Positions 19,610-32,312 are shown, counted from the first letter of the stretch. The stretch is 64,000 nt of DNA from Culex pipiens pallens (GCF_016801865.2 NC_068938.1:116090615-116154614); one strand, 5' to 3'. Translations and numbers: made by a program. The notes: generated by a model not told the origin, from the letters alone.

Positions 19610-20270
19610 TGGAAGCGGTCGTACCGCCCCTCAGTCACGAGATATCAAAAAACGGACCTCGAATTTGTGTTCAGGGACAAAAGTTACCCCTTAGGAAAAA
19701 GTTTCCAAATCGAAGAGAGATCGGGGCAACTTTTCCCGATTTCGTGTGAGTTGGTAGAGAATTACCCTATAATCGTTAGAAATTTTCCAGACCGGTGAAG
19801 TTACAAAAAAGAATGTCCTGCCTTTTTCCTTAGTTTAAACTTTTTTTTTATCTTCAGTTTAGTTTCCATTTGATAAGTGCAGTGCTTCTTGGGACGTACA
19901 GTCCGGTTTTTTCGCGATAATTTTCGTCGTAAATGATCGTAAAAATTTATTCCAACTTTCAGTTTTAGTATTAATTCATCAATCTATCGATTTTATGAAG
20001 AGTAAAGCGTCATTTATTTACTGTTTTTGAAATTTGCTCGCGTTATCAAATTGTACAAACAGTAAAAATATATTAATAAGTCCAGCCCATAGCGCTACTG
20101 CTCGGTTGGCACGCGTTCGATTAAAACAAACTTTTTAAATAATCAATTATTTATCTTTCCGCAGCCGGCTGCCTAAGATTTAAAATTTCAACCGATAAAC
20201 AAAATGCTCATGGTCACATCACTGCCACTCGTGAATCCTGACCTCATACCCATCTACTAACCCCCTCAAA
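19610..20270. other. Intronic sequence, nothing recognised
   Basis: Continuation past the foldback; no coding or TIR signal identified. Confidence 0.4.
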
Positions 20271-20274
20271 ACTC

Positions 20275-20545
20275 ATGTGATACTTTGTCGGAGAAGCAGT
20301 CGATTTGGCGTTCTCTATCACTCAAGTATCGGACTAACATTCCCTTCCACTTCCCCGTGACCCTACCACTGGTCGTGGCCGGCGCCGGTATTGATCAGCA
20401 TGATAGGGGCCTTTGAGAAGTTGCGAAGCGAGGAAAGATAGCACCCACTTATCTTCCACGGCTCGTGGATGTAACTTCTGGAGGTCCTGGTCAATAACGG
20501 AGTAGCAACTGCGGGTGGGCACCTATGCTTATGCTTATCTTCAGT
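20275..20545 (+). repeat. Retroposon fragment with ATGCTT-type tail
   Basis: GC-richer block ending CACCTATGCTTATGCTTATC, a hexamer-repeat 3' tail common to mosquito retroposons. The family was not established from this window alone. Confidence 0.4.
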
Positions 20546-20549
20546 TTAG

Positions 20550-21830
20550 TTTCCATTTTTATTTAAAAAAATAATGTGTAATGAAGAAGAAAGGAAAAAA
20601 ATCCAACCCAAAAAACTAAAAAGAGTGCTTTACAACAAGCTGGCTGGTTTATCTTCAGATTACGAAGCCCTATGTCGTCGTAACTTGTTTTGTATCATAC
20701 GTACTATTTCAGTCAGAAAACTGACATCTATTTTGAAAACTTTTGCACCCACTCGTTTCGATATTAATCGACGTTCCATAATATAAAAGCCAAGGAGAGA
20801 AAGATTTTTCATCCGCGTTTTAATCTATATTAATATATTCGGTCATAACTCATTGGATGGATTAAAAGATGAAAAAACGTGTCGCTGCGGTGCACAAGCT
20901 ATGACCGCGAAACATATAAGCCCACATCATTGACCGAGGATCTCACCATCATGGCTGCAATACGATGATCATTTTGGGGCCACGCTGTATAGTAACTGCC
21001 ATGAACTTCGCTTATCAAAACACCAACACTTTCTACGTAATATACGGATGGCCGAAATGTTGTGTTGAAATTTGTCAATGGTTTGATACCACCAAAGTTG
21101 ATCGAAATGTGTTATTTATAAACAAATAAATATTAATAAAAGTGGAATTAGCATTGTGAGTGGAATAAGCTCGCAGCATCCAGTGGACCACATCAACGCT
21201 CTTCCGTTGCATAAAGCAAATGGTGCAGTAAACCAGTGTTTGCCTCGTAAGCTGCTATCAGCATAATTTTTCATTTTGTTCAGATTTATCCAAAGACTTT
21301 TAAAATGATTCGTAATTACACTTCGGATTAGCATAATTTTGTCGAATTGGTGAGTGACACTCTATTTTACGGCTTTCACTTCTTTCAAGCTACAATCGTG
21401 ACTAATGTTGGTGAGACTTTCTGAGAGGAATGAAATATTGTAACGGGTTACGTTTGGTGTGTTTCTTTTCTTATAAATTTACTTGAGCCGATTAGAGAAA
21501 CGTTTCAACAAGATTCGATAGTAAGCGCTTGAAAGACGAAGCAGTTTCTGAGACAAAGACCAACAAAGTGGGCTGCAAACACACTACACTCTGTTGGTGG
21601 AAGCAAATGCCACATTTAGCCCCCACACAAATTTGAACGCCAGTATCTAATCCTGAAGGTGTGGTCAATTATTTAGTAATGCAATAAATTTATATTTCAC
21701 GCTGGATTAAATCAAATCAAACAAGATACAGGAACTTATTTATTTAAATATTATTAACCACTCAGGATGACAAAGAGTTGTTAAGAGAATAATGCATTTA
21801 TTTATAAATTATATAAATTAATTTGGGTTG
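20550..21830. other. Intronic sequence, nothing recognised
   Basis: No supported element or gene. Short ORFs (20574-20786, 21116-21334) lack recognisable features. Confidence 0.4.
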
Positions 21831-21833
21831 CAG

Positions 21834-22060
21834 GCTTGGCCGAATGGTTAAGCTGTCCGCTTTGTAAGCGGATGTTCATAGGTTCGATTCCCATCTGCTC
21901 CAACCTTCCATCGGATGGGGAAGTAAAACGTCGGTCCCGGCCTTGGTTGTTGTTAGGCCATTAAATCATTCCAAGTGTAGGAGTCTTTTCCACGCTATAA
22001 GTACAAACAACACACCAAACCAAACCTGCTCCGGTGGCATCGCATCCTATTTGAGAAAAA
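21834..22060 (+). mobile_element. tRNA-derived SINE, third head type
   Basis: The head 21834-21905 is tRNA-like (A box TGGCCGAATGG, anticodon arm TCCGC-TTTGTAA-GCGGA, B box GGTTCGATTCC). The core ATCGGATGGGGAAGTAAAAC (from about 21911) is shared with the SINE at 53685-53957 despite a different head. The unique 3' part resembles (AACACACCAAACC) other mosquito SINE tails. Confidence 0.7.
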
Positions 22061-22252
22061 GTTAACTATTGTCTCGAAATTTGCAAAATAGTTCCAGCTG
22101 ACAAAATGCTTATCCGCCCTCTTCTTGTGTTGCTCTAGATTTGTTGTCAAACGAAAGGAGTAACTTTAAAGTGTGGAAAAGAGTTGATTGGAATCACTAA
22201 GCAAACACGTTTTTTTCAAAGCTAAACATTTTGAGCAAACCCTCGTAAAAGA

Positions 22253-22568
22253 TTTTTTGCAATTCCGTCGTGAAACTACTTACTTTTGTTGTCATTCTTG
22301 AACGACGAAATAGCCTACTTTTCTGTACCAAAAATAACAGAATCGAATAGCAATACTTTCCAAAATAAATGCTAAAAGTTCTACTTTTCAGCACTGAAAT
22401 GGGTGCTGAAAAGTTGATTTTTTCAGCACTTGTTTCGAAAAGTAACACTTTTCAACATTTTTTTGATTCAAACGATTTATTGACAAACCTCGGTGAACCT
22501 CGTTGGATAAATGTAATACTCGTGCTGAAAAAATCATCTTTTTGCAACTTGTTGCATAAACTACTATT
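22253..22568. mobile_element. TTTTTGCAATTCCGTCGTGA family MITE (copy B)
   Basis: About 316 bp, missing the central portion present in the 34.5-kb copy (joined around TTATTGACAAACCTCGGTGA). Retains both ends and the CTTTTCAGCACTGAAATGG palindrome. Confidence 0.8.
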
Positions 22569-22689
22569 ATCATTAGTTGAAACGTCGTACAAAGTGACAG
22601 TTCGGGGTACAAACTGAACAGTGTCAAACGAAAAAGTGATCAACAACCGGGGTATATTTCCCCCGAATATGATCCTGATCGGTTAAGAC

Positions 22690-22975
22690 TACAGTTTGTG
22701 AGAGCCATTTGGGGATCTGTAAAGGTCAAAAGGTGGGGAATTAAAAGCTGCACAAAATGACGTTCTTTACTAAATTTAGCTAAAAATGCACATGCAACAA
22801 CAAATCACGATCACACCGAATTGTGATAAACAAAAGGATAAATGCTTTAAGTATTGAATGTTTGTTTTCTTGTCTGCGGTAAATATGTATAATTTGGCCA
22901 AAATTCTTATCATCGTAAATAACCCATGATATGACACGTTGTCACAAGATAACGCACAACAGACGATATACAGTC
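22690..22975. repeat. Fragments of the CGTGCTAACTTGTCG element family
   Basis: GGGGATCTGTAAAGGTCAAAAGG and AAAAATGCACATGCAACA parallel 11440-11505. CACGTTGTCACAAGATAACG at about 22937 parallels the CACAAGATAGCAC end at 14029. Degenerate. Confidence 0.5.
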
Positions 22976-24955
22976 GGTACATTGAACCTCCCAGCAAGCG
23001 CCGGCACAAATAGGACAAGTTTTGCAAAGAACCAACCCAGTCTCGGAGTGAATGAATCTAGCAAGCAGACTATGTAATATTTTGCGTAAACATATGTTAT
23101 CCTGAATTTACATACATGAATAGCACCGGTCCTTTTCTTATTGGTTTCAAAATGTGGAAAGTGGTAGCCGAGATGTTTGGATAAAATATTACGAAGAGTG
23201 ATATAAACTCCACGGGACAGATGCAACGTCGTCTGCGAGGGCTCAAGTCGGCACGGTCGTAAATTGAAAGAAGTATTTTTTTGCTGCCATCGATATGCCG
23301 ACGCATAATAATAAAAGTTTATCGGTTGATTTGAATCACATCACTGCTCTCTGCTTTGTTTTCGTTTGCAGTTGATTTGATTGAAAACAGCGTAAGCAAA
23401 TGACAAACGACCACCACTTGATTCGGCCAGAAGACATCGTTTGTCTCGTATGTCCATCGCTGACAAGGTCGAGCTGGAAGCGTGACAACCGGTTGCAACT
23501 GTCCATGAATTTGTTTAAAAAATTTCAATCAAAAAATGACTGTATAATTAAAAACTTTTTGAAAAATCTATTTTTTAAAGCGAATTCCAAGCTTAAAATA
23601 TTTTCTTATCGATGTAAAAGAGAAAAATGCGCTTCTAGTTCATGCCAGCGATTCCGTTTCGTAAGAACGAATGTGTCTTCAAACAGGTTCTGTTTGTTCG
23701 TACAGGTCTGTGGAAGGGCAGAAGGAACGAAAGAGCGCCTTCGACGTGAGCATAACTTTATGCTGTAAGGTTGGAAAGGTATAAAAGAACTTATCGATAC
23801 ATTTCGTTCGTTAAAAGGAAATAAATTCGTTCGAAGATAAGTCTGAAAGATTTACCTTAAGTAACACTAAGAATGACTAACTGTAATCGGTCGCTAATGC
23901 CTCGGTCGAGAGTCTGGTTGATGAGCGTCGTTTTTACAATCGATTGCACTTCATTTTCTCTAAGGGCTCACTGGAGGGCCCTGTAGTAGAGTAGTATAGG
24001 ACCGTTCACTTTCCAAGTAAGTCATTGTGGAGAGGGACTAAGCCAAGATTAATGCGGGGGCCATCAATACAAAATTAAAATTAAGTGATCCAATTTATTA
24101 TCAAGCGAAAATAATTTATCATCCAGCTGATAAGGGCAGTACAAATATACACGTTCTCACTCGGCGCGTTACGTCGGTGTCCCTCGTTCCCTCTCAAGCA
24201 GTCCCACGAGAGCGTACAATTAAGTGAAATGATTATAAAGTGTATACGGTGAGACGACCTCATATTAATTAATGGAATCCTATTTACCCCTCCGACTCTT
24301 GTAAATCAGTGAGTAAATCCAGTGGAAAGTGCTGCTGGATGCTGTGAGTGTACTCGAGTCAAATGCAGCCAAGCATTTCTGCAGAATTTGCCAACATAGT
24401 TTACAGTTGGACAGCAGCTGGACAGAATGCTAGAAATCTTAAAATTATGAGACAGCTTATCGAAATGAAATCAAAGTATACAAGATTTTATGGGATCATA
24501 ATTAGAATTTGAAGTCAGTTTAATATTCGATTGATGTCGTACCTTGATAGACGAACATCGTTAGATCGCTTAAAATTTTAAAGCATCTATTTCAATTGCT
24601 CCTCTATCAAATGCTGTTTTTACCTTCAATCAGCTACATTCAGCCTAAAAATGTCCTATCTATGTTCGAATAGTGTCCACATGATTTGTCAAAAGTCGTT
24701 AGAAAATAAAGACGTGAAAAGTTACCATTTCCTGAAGTGCATTGCATAATTTAAAAAAATGAAATACACATTTTTTGACGCATTCGAGTTCAAGACTTTA
24801 ACTTTGTGTGCCATTAACACATCGATGCAAAATGGAAATCGATAGATATTTCACTCCATTGGATTAGAGTTATGTTTTGCTAATGTATCGACAACTTTGC
24901 TGCAATCTGCAGCTAGCTACAATTAACTTTGAATTTATTGAATCGTAAAATACAT
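22976..24955. other. Intronic sequence, nothing recognised
   Basis: About 2 kb without identifiable TIRs, tRNA-like heads or conserved coding blocks. A short plus-strand ORF (23400-23768) has no recognisable domain. Confidence 0.4.
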
Positions 24956-24984
24956 TTAAGTGTGGAACTGATTATTGTTGAAGT

Positions 24985-25424
24985 ATGCCGCTCTGTTATC
25001 AAAAAACATGTCAATTTTTGAGGCACTTTGGCCACTGAAGCGATTATTTTCAACATCACTGGCGTGTAGGCCACACACACGCACCTCGCGACGCCCGAGA
25101 CACCATTTTATTTTGCTGGGACCGATTTTTCGAATAAATTCCAAACATTGAAGGTCTGTACCGAGCTCCAGGGTGCTCCAAACTTCATTGTTATATATAC
25201 CAAAAGATGGGCAAGGATCTGGCCTACACGCCAGTGATGTTGAAAATAAACGCTTCAATGGTCAAAGTGCCACAAAAATGGGAATTTTTTACAACGGTTT
25301 AAAATTCAAATGCAAAGCGTTACGTCCAATCAAGCTCATATTTGGGTTTTGGGCTCAGTATGCCTACCGGAACAAACCCCTGAATGCCTGCCAAAAAGTC
25401 TTTTTTGTTACACTCTAATAGATA
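24985..25424. mobile_element. Foldback-like repeat, TTGGCCACTGAAGCG family (copy 1)
   Basis: Internal inverse pair CACTTTGGCCACTGAAGCG (25023) / CGCTTCAATGGTCAAAGTG (25253), then ...CAAAAAGTC-TTTTTTGTTACACTCTAAT at its right end. It shares long blocks with 38055-38402 (GGCGTGTAGGCCA, CTGGAGCTCGGTACAGACCTT or its inverse, TACGTCCAATCA). Non-coding. Confidence 0.65.
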
Positions 25425-26928
25425 ATCAACATTTGTGATTATCTATTTCCTAAACTAAATTGAGAACCTTTTTTTTAATTAAATGAAAAAATCTGAAATT
25501 TAAGAGTGATTTTTATCAAATTCATAGAATTATTTTCAAATTAAAAAAAAAACCATTTCTAGCTTTACTCCTTTTCCTGTTGCTGTCGTACAGAGAAAGG
25601 TGAACCCTTTTTAGTCCTTCTCAACAGTTTTCCCCATTTGTGTGTGGTGTGTGTGTGAGTACAAGCGCCCAAGCTGAGCTTTGCTGATAAAATGTGGGTT
25701 ACTCTTTTGCGCTTGAATGGATCATGAGAGCAGCATTCAACAAGAGGAGGAAATAGGATGAAATTAATATAAATGGAAGAAGAAGAAAAAAAGACCTCGC
25801 TTATATCTGAATGCACAGATGTTTGCACAGCTAAACACACAAGAAAATCTGGTCACCATGCAGAAAAGCTTTCCCTTGGAAGGGGTCGTGAGCTTTAGAT
25901 GGTGATCAAATTTAATTAAATTAACCAAACAAAGCCACAAAATGAGGTGATTTGGCTAAAGCGGAAATATCAAATAAAGCAGAGCGCTGCGTCGGCAACT
26001 TCGTCTGTTTGACGATGATATTAAATTGCATTAAAATAACAGTTAAAACACTCTCATCAGTTTAAAGTTAATCTTGAAATATATTCTAGTTAAGAGTACA
26101 GTCAATCTGTTCACATCGGGTGAATCGGGACAGATTTTTTAACCGTGACTAATTATTTTAGTATTTTTAATTGGTTTCAGATAGAAAACATTTAAAATTG
26201 TGAAGTTCCGTCATCTCATTGGTTCATAAAAATTGAAGAAATTTGTTATCATCTAATCTCACTCCCTGGCCCAATGGCATCCATGATGACGGATCGATTT
26301 CAAAATTTATAGCTTTTAAGACTATAGTTCTGAATCACATCAGTTGACGAGAATCCCTGCCAGTGTGACACTTTGCTATCCAGAACTTTGAAGTTTCGAG
26401 TATGTACCTAAAGTCATAAAAAATCTATTACGGGGATACTGTCTACCATCTTACATTTGCAGCATTTTTGGCCATATGTCTACTCAATGAACGAAAAAAC
26501 TACAGTGAAAAAATGTGTTTTTGTTTTTTTTGTGATAAAATTATTCAAGAGATCGTACAGATTGTATTGACATTTCATAAATCCTAAATATCGTAAGAAA
26601 ACCATGCAATTCAAGTAGCACCTACAAAGCTTCACTTTGGAACCAGCTAAACTGGACTTCAAATATCCATTAAAGTGAACAAATATTGGACGAGCGTTCA
26701 CTGCACTTGCTCTTAGCGTGCAGTTAAATGCAATTGTTAATTGATTGTGACGGAAGGGCAGTATATGAGAGGGCGCATTTGTAAATATTTATGTGTATTA
26801 TTTGGCTTAGTGGTTTTACACAATTACTGCGTAATACAAGATGCGCTAAACTAAAGGTTGATAAAGCATTTCCAAATGTGCAAATTCCGGTTAAATCCTT
26901 TATATATATATATTTTTTAAATTGGACA
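25425..26928. other. Intronic sequence, nothing recognised
   Basis: AT-rich; includes a (TA)n run at about 26900-26912. No gene or complete element seen. Confidence 0.4.
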
Positions 26929-26985
26929 TACGAAGTTGACTTTGTAGTTGTCGGCCCCTGATGCCAGTACCAACCACTACAGTCA
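26929..26985 (+). mobile_element. SINE 3' fragment (second family)
   Basis: CGAAGTTGACTTTGTAGTTG-TCGGCC matches the 3' end of the SINE at 17310-17548. The head is absent. Confidence 0.6.
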
Positions 26986-28286
26986 TCCCACTTATTCGGA
27001 ACAGTTTTCTGATCGGCCAATGTTAAAAAAAATGTATGTAGAAAACTATAACAGAAAAAAATGATTATCAAGTTTTTCAAGAAAACATTAACCCTAGAAA
27101 TCCACAAAATTCGGAACAATTTATTCTAACGGATGTAAAAAAAACTTCAGTTCTCTTCAGAAGTTCATATTTTTACATGGAACCAATGAAACTCAAGCTT
27201 ACCTTAGTAACTCCACAATTATGGGAGGCACAATGACCAATTATGTCCAAGAGCCATTTTGTATATATTTAACTTAAGTTTGAGCCGTCAAATTACGTAT
27301 TTTGGACAAATCATGAAATGGCCACTATTACAGGTTCCTTGCGGAAGCTCCTGGGAGTTTCCGAATGTGGTCAGATTTAAAAATTTACTTTTTACGGAAG
27401 AGCCATATCTCAGCGGATTTTAATGCTATTTATTAAGTGGAAAATCTCATCTCATCAATGTCACGTACTGAAAAAGTAGCGTTTTGGAAAATCGGGAACA
27501 TCATTGCCACGGACCGTTACCTTGTTCCATTACAAATTCAAAAAACTAGAATACTTTTCATTTCAAATGCTTCTTGAATCATCAAAATCTGTAGAATCCT
27601 AAAGTCATGAGCTTTTGAACTTTGAGAGAGATTTTCCTTTCTCGATCCTTTTATCCAAAACAATTAGTACACTGATTTCCAAATTAATTGTTCTAAAATA
27701 TCCAGTCCTTAATCAGACTGTAGTCTCGATATTCCCCAGTTGGTGGTACTGCGTTTAAGATAATTTCTCTTTTTTTTGTTTATAATCATCAAATATTTTT
27801 GTCATTTTGTTATTTTAGAAACATTCAAAGAATTTTTCAAGCTTTTATAGTCATGTCATCTTATATATATATGAAAAAATTCGACGGTTTTGTTCGACCG
27901 CGAATCAGTTCAATACGGAGCGTCGGATCGAGGTGCTTTTTGTTGCGTTGGGTTCGTATAAGCCCAAGGAATGTTCTTACGCTAACTAATTGATACTTAG
28001 GTCACTCTGGAACCGATTCCGGAGCATCGACAAATTGTATGGAGAAAGTTACGTAAAATCATATTTTGATCACAGGAGGCTGAATAAGCAAAAAATCAAA
28101 AAACGTCAACAAACGAAAGAAAGGCAGAACGAAGTTTGTCGGGTAACGCTTGTATTTACAAAAATAAATAAATAAAGGAAATATTAATATCAATATTAAT
28201 GAGATACTTATTTAATTTGCATTACATTGGAGCTAATTCTATATTTCTATGCTTGAAAAATATAACTAATATAATAAAAATATAGA
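26986..28286. other. Intronic sequence, nothing recognised
   Basis: No recognisable gene or repeat. It directly abuts the LTR element target site TAGA (28283-28286). Confidence 0.4.
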
Positions 28287-28574
28287 AGTTACGGAAATTG
28301 CTTTCCGCATAATTGATCGACGCCACCAACATCGTCAGCACAGCCGGCAACAGTAACCCAAACTGCGAACAAAGCTAAACTTCGTTTACCTCGCCGCGAT
28401 TGAAGCAAGTCGCTCGATTAATGCTTTGCAAGCAAAACCTCAGTACCTCGTGTGTGAGGCTCTGGGGGACTTTTCGATCACAATAAAATCAGAACGTTTT
28501 GGACAGTCTAACACAACGCGTCGGCGTTATTTATTTCGAAACTTCCCCCCTTTCATAATGGGATCTTTATAACT
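28287..28574 (+). repeat. 5' LTR
   Basis: 288 bp, AGTTAC...TAACT. Contains AATAAA (near 28482), a candidate polyadenylation signal. No TATA consensus is obvious. Confidence 0.93.
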
Positions 28575-28587
28575 GGCGCAGTCGAGT
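28574..28587 (+). promoter_or_regulatory. Primer-binding site (tRNA-Ser type)
   Basis: TGGCGCAGTCGAGT overlaps the final T of the 5' LTR. TGGCGCAGTCG is the usual tRNA-Ser-complementary site of insect 17.6/297-type elements. Confidence 0.75.
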
Positions 28588-28883
28588 CTTCGCCGGAAGG
28601 TGGCTGTGCCCAGTGATTGAAGTGGTCGTTCGCGAAAATCTCGGTAGTGAGACCGAAAGTGCAAATTAATGCGAAAAACACGGCAGTTGTTCATTCAGCA
28701 GAAATTCGTCACCAACGGCTCTGGAGATCAGGAGTGAAGCCGCCAAGGAAATTACCTGGTGAAGCAGCCACCGACCGAAGAAGATGAACCAACGTTATCC
28801 GCTGGATACTTCGGCAAGAGGCGTGATACCATCGTGTGCACATCGCGAAAAACTCAGAACCGAGTTCAGGAGCGCAGCACGAC

Positions 28884-28958
28884 ATGGATTTCAACACCTT
28901 CGACGAGGGAGACAAAGGAACAGCGTTACCCGGATTTTCAACAAGCAACAAAATTTAA
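28884..28958 (+). pseudogene. Truncated gag-like start (24 codons)
   Basis: An ATG at the usual gag position, about 300 nt after the 5' LTR, opens a 24-codon acidic frame (MDFNTFDEGDK...) that stops at 28956. The following sequence is AT-rich without coding character. Either gag was deleted or this is a leader ORF. Confidence 0.4.
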
Positions 28959-29538
28959 AGTGAAAAAAAAATCTAAATTCAAAATTCAAAAATATTTTTC
29001 CAAATTTGATAAGTTAAGTGAGTGTGTGTGTGAGTAAAAATAAAATCGGCAATTCGGAAATCATTTAAATAATTCAGCATGATCAGATTAACTAATTTGA
29101 CAAAAGGAAAAAACACGATTCAAAATTTATTTTTTTAGAAAGTGTGTGAGTGATAAAAAAAAACAAAGAAAACCATTTCAAAATTACGCAGCAAAAAAAA
29201 AAAAAAAAATCAGTTAATCGAGTGTGTTTGAAATTGTTGTGAGGAAACATTACCATGAAATAATAGTTTGTTTGTAATTGCTAATTACATATCTCAATTT
29301 GTAATTCAGAGTTACAAAAGTGTAATAAATGAAGATGTAATTAAGGATTACGTAATCTTTGATTACAAATATTTGTAACACTTAATTACAAAACAGCAAC
29401 AACTATAATGTTTCAAACATCACCAAAGAAGCTTAAGATATTTCAAACTCGCTGAGTGACCTGTTTGGTAGTTCTTTCCGATGGAAAATTTATGTGCAGT
29501 CGATACGGATCGGGACGATCCTTTCTTGGTGAGGGAGC

Positions 29539-29826
29539 AGTTACGGAAATTGCTTTCCGCATAATTGATCGACGCCACCAACATCGTCAGCACAGCCGGC
29601 AACAGTAACCCAAACTGCGAACAAAGCTAAACTTCGTTTACCTCGCCGCGATTGAAGCAAGTCGCTCGATTAATGCTTTGCAAGCAAAACCTCAGTACCT
29701 CGTGTGTGAGGCTCTGGGGGACTTTTCGATCACAATAAAATCAGAACGTTTTGGACAGTCTAACACAACGCGTCGGCGTTATTTATTTCGAAACTTCCCC
29801 CCTTTCATAATGGGATCTTTATAACT
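29539..29826 (+). repeat. 3' LTR
   Basis: Appears identical to the 5' LTR; preceded by purine-rich GGTGAGGGAGC (29528-29538), a plausible polypurine tract. Confidence 0.93.
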
Positions 29827-30017
29827 TAGATTTTATGACTGATTTAAAAAATTTCCGGGATCCCAAAAATTCCCTGGATTTTAAAAATATTATTGCCGTT
29901 TCCCAGAAATTTCAAAACCCAGGAAAATGGGACGCCTTAGATGATAGACAGAAAAAATGCATTTGGCATACTAACTAATTCTTTAAAATTCATTTTTATG
30001 TTACAACTTTATTTCTA

Positions 30018-30435
30018 CAGTCGACTCTCTGGTTGTCAATACCCAAGGGACCGTCGAGGAAGAGAAGCATCAGTTTACAGAACGATGCAAAATGAAGACT
30101 CGATTGAAATTTGTTTTTTCTTAATAACCAGCTATGGGAGAGAATCATGGCAACGCCCAGCAAACAAAAACAAAGTAATGTCAAACACCCTTCAAAGCTT
30201 CGTTTCTCAAAGAAAAATGTCTATGCAAGCCATGAGAAAGTGAAATTATTGACAACCGGAAGAGATTTTTAAAGCAAATAGAATCCAAGGGACCGTCGAG
30301 GAAGAGATCCTTCAAGCAAGAGAAAATATCGAGGAATAAGGACTATCGAAGTATGCAGTTTGAAGGGACTGAAGAATTCATCGGTACATGGAGCAATATT
30401 GAAATCGAGAAGATCGACAGCCAGAGAGTCGACTG
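30018..30435. mobile_element. 418-bp Tc1/mariner-type MITE, CAGTCGACTCTCTGG ends
   Basis: CAGTCGACTCTCTGG (30018) and CCAGAGAGTCGACTG (ending 30435) are flanked by TA at 30016-30017 and 30436-30437. A direct repeat CCAAGGGACCGTCGAGGAAG occurs near 30043 and 30287. No transposase. The TA duplication fits the Tc1/mariner superfamily. Confidence 0.85.
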
Positions 30436-30439
30436 TATT

Positions 30440-31325
30440 ATTTTATGTTTTTTCTTCAATCATCAGCCACAACTATGCACTATTTTGGCGTAATTCAAGT
30501 TTTAGAAGATGTATTGACACATACTCTACTATCAGAAACAAAAATCTTGATTTTGACTCAAGTAGTCATTTTAAAAACGTACGATTTGGCTTACATTTTG
30601 GCTGTATGCCAATTTTTACCAGAAATGTTCAGGTGAATCCACAAACTTTTTGTAAAACGGATTTTTCTTTAATAATAACTCCGTCACGGCCTTTTAACTG
30701 GATTCTAGCAGAGTTCTAACGTAGCTGGATATTCATATAGTAAAATGGGCTGGAATATTTCGTGACTGGGTAGGTACAAACATTATTTTGAACTATTTTG
30801 GAAAAAAAAATTCTTCACAAAAACTGGAATTGAGAAAAAACATTGAAATCGCCTAAAAATCCTGCATGCTTATAAAAATCTTATGTTCAAGAGAGCAATG
30901 TTTGAAAAAGTAAAAAAAATATAGATGTTTCGTCATTAAAGTTATCTAAAAAATAAACCAAACATTGCATAGGTCGGATCGATGTAGCAACTTACATTTG
31001 AGCCATCAATGTATGCGTTTGAGTTATGGTGATTTGCATGAAACGATTTTTCCGTTTTGTTGTATGGAAAAGTTGTTACAAACATCACAATCAATCATTT
31101 GAGATTGATTTCTATTTCTATTATTAGATTTTTCAAAAATGTCTTAGTATTCATCAGTGACTCGATTATCCGCTTCTAAAGTTGCGATTGTCCGATGTTC
31201 AATTTCCGAAGTTTTTCAGGTTTTGTCGTTTATATAAGGACATTTTTTAAAAATACTCCTGTTTATTTTTATTATTATTCCATTCGGCTAAAATTTTTTG
31301 ATAAATGTTGTTTACCCAGAATCTT
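30440..31325. other. Intronic sequence, nothing recognised
   Basis: AT-rich with no supported feature. Confidence 0.4.
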
Positions 31326-31596
31326 ACACCCAAACAGGGTTACCAGGTCTGAACAGAAAATAATCTGGCAAAAAAAACTGGCAAAAACCTGGCAAGCCAC
31401 TTTTCTCAAAGTAATGAGCAAAATAGTGTTCAAAAATTGTGTATTTTCACTTTTTATGCATTATAGCTTCACAAAATAAACATCATACGTCAATTCAACA
31501 AAGTCTGGAAGAAATAAAAAATAAAATTTTACAAATTGCCACTCAAAAAAACTGGCAATGCCAGATTTATCTGGCAACCTGGCATCGCTGCACCCA
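31326..31596. repeat. Possible MITE with GCCAGGT-type ends
   Basis: ACCCAAACAGGGTTACCAGGT near 31328 and CTGGCAACCTGGCATCGCTG near 31573 form imperfect inverse ends, with several CTGGCAA motifs between. Boundaries and target duplication are not resolved. Confidence 0.35.
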
Positions 31597-31720
31597 AAGG
31601 AAAAATATATCTCAAAATCTGCAACAGTGGATTTGCTGCAGAAAATGTCACATTTTATAACATTTTTTGCAGTAAGCTCATAGCTCATTTTTGCCCGCGT
31701 GTAAACATTTCAGTGATCTG

Positions 31721-31972
31721 CACTGCCCATGTTCGCATAAATGTCCCATATGCAAAAACGGCAACCTGAGAAAAACGCAAGGCAAGTTTGTCCCACACAT
31801 AAGGCTACGTGTTAAGTTTTCACGAAAAAACTGGATTTCCTCCAGATTTCTAGAACAAAGTACTGGATGTTTTATGCTTTTCTGAAAGATCTCACGATTT
31901 TAAACAAAACTGCATCAATAGCTCAAAAACGATGAAAACGCATATGGGACATTTATGCGATCAGGGGCAGTG
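31721..31972. mobile_element. 252-bp MITE, CACTGCCC ends
   Basis: CACTGCCC...CGCATAAATGTCCCATATGC (31721-31752) is inverted at the right as GCATATGGGACATTTATGCG...GGGCAGTG (ending 31972), with a few changes next to the end. No ORF. Confidence 0.75.
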
Positions 31973-32072
31973 CAGTTCTCACCAACACATATAATGCTGG
32001 CCCGTCCCCGAGCAACACTCCAAAGAGAAGATTATGTCGGTGATCTTTCACTCACATTTCATTAAGCGTCCA

Positions 32073-32133
32073 TGGCGCGGTGGTAGCGTGTCGGATCTAT
32101 AACCAAGAAGTTGGTGGTTTAACTCTCGTTCTG
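32073..32133 (+). repeat. tRNA-like sequence (SINE head or pseudo-tRNA)
   Basis: GCGCGGTGGTAGCGTGTCGG then GGTGGTTTAACTC resemble the A and B boxes of a tRNA-derived SINE. It lacks a convincing acceptor stem, so it is not called as a tRNA gene. Confidence 0.35.
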
Positions 32134-32164
32134 TTTAGGGTTTTTTTTTTGTGAAATACATCCA

Positions 32165-32312
32165 AAAAGCTGTCGGTAATGTCGATAATTGTCGGTAACG
32201 GGCAAAAATGTCATACCCCTATATCGCAAAAAATGCATGAGGACAGTTTTCATGCAGATTCTGAAATACTTTCATGCCGCCGTGCATCACAATCATGCGT
32301 CCGCCGGTTGGG
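32165..32312 (+). repeat. Dispersed repeat (inverse copy at 46940-47070)
   Basis: CGGTAACGGGCAAAAATGTC, TATATCGCAAAAAATGCATG and CACAATCATGCG are found inverted at 46940-47070. Class unknown. Confidence 0.65.

Larger units (their letters stand above)
28287..29826 (+). mobile_element. Non-autonomous gypsy-group LTR retrotransposon (1540 bp)
   Basis: Two 288-bp LTRs (28287-28574, 29539-29826) read as identical, begin AGTTA and end TAACT, and are flanked by a perfect 4-bp duplication TAGA (28283-28286, 29827-29830). The primer-binding site TGGCGCAGTCGAGT starts at the last LTR base (28574), as in Ty3/gypsy elements primed by tRNA-Ser (17.6, 297). The 964-bp interior has only a 24-codon gag-like start and no pol or env, so it depends on a helper. 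Identical LTRs mean a recent insertion. Confidence 0.93.

Noticed and set aside
21834..21905. Functional tRNA gene
   Set aside because: Acceptor stem pairs poorly and the sequence continues into a SINE core shared with other copies; the same applies to the tRNA-like blocks at 17466, 19262, 32318, 32455, 37705 and 42601.
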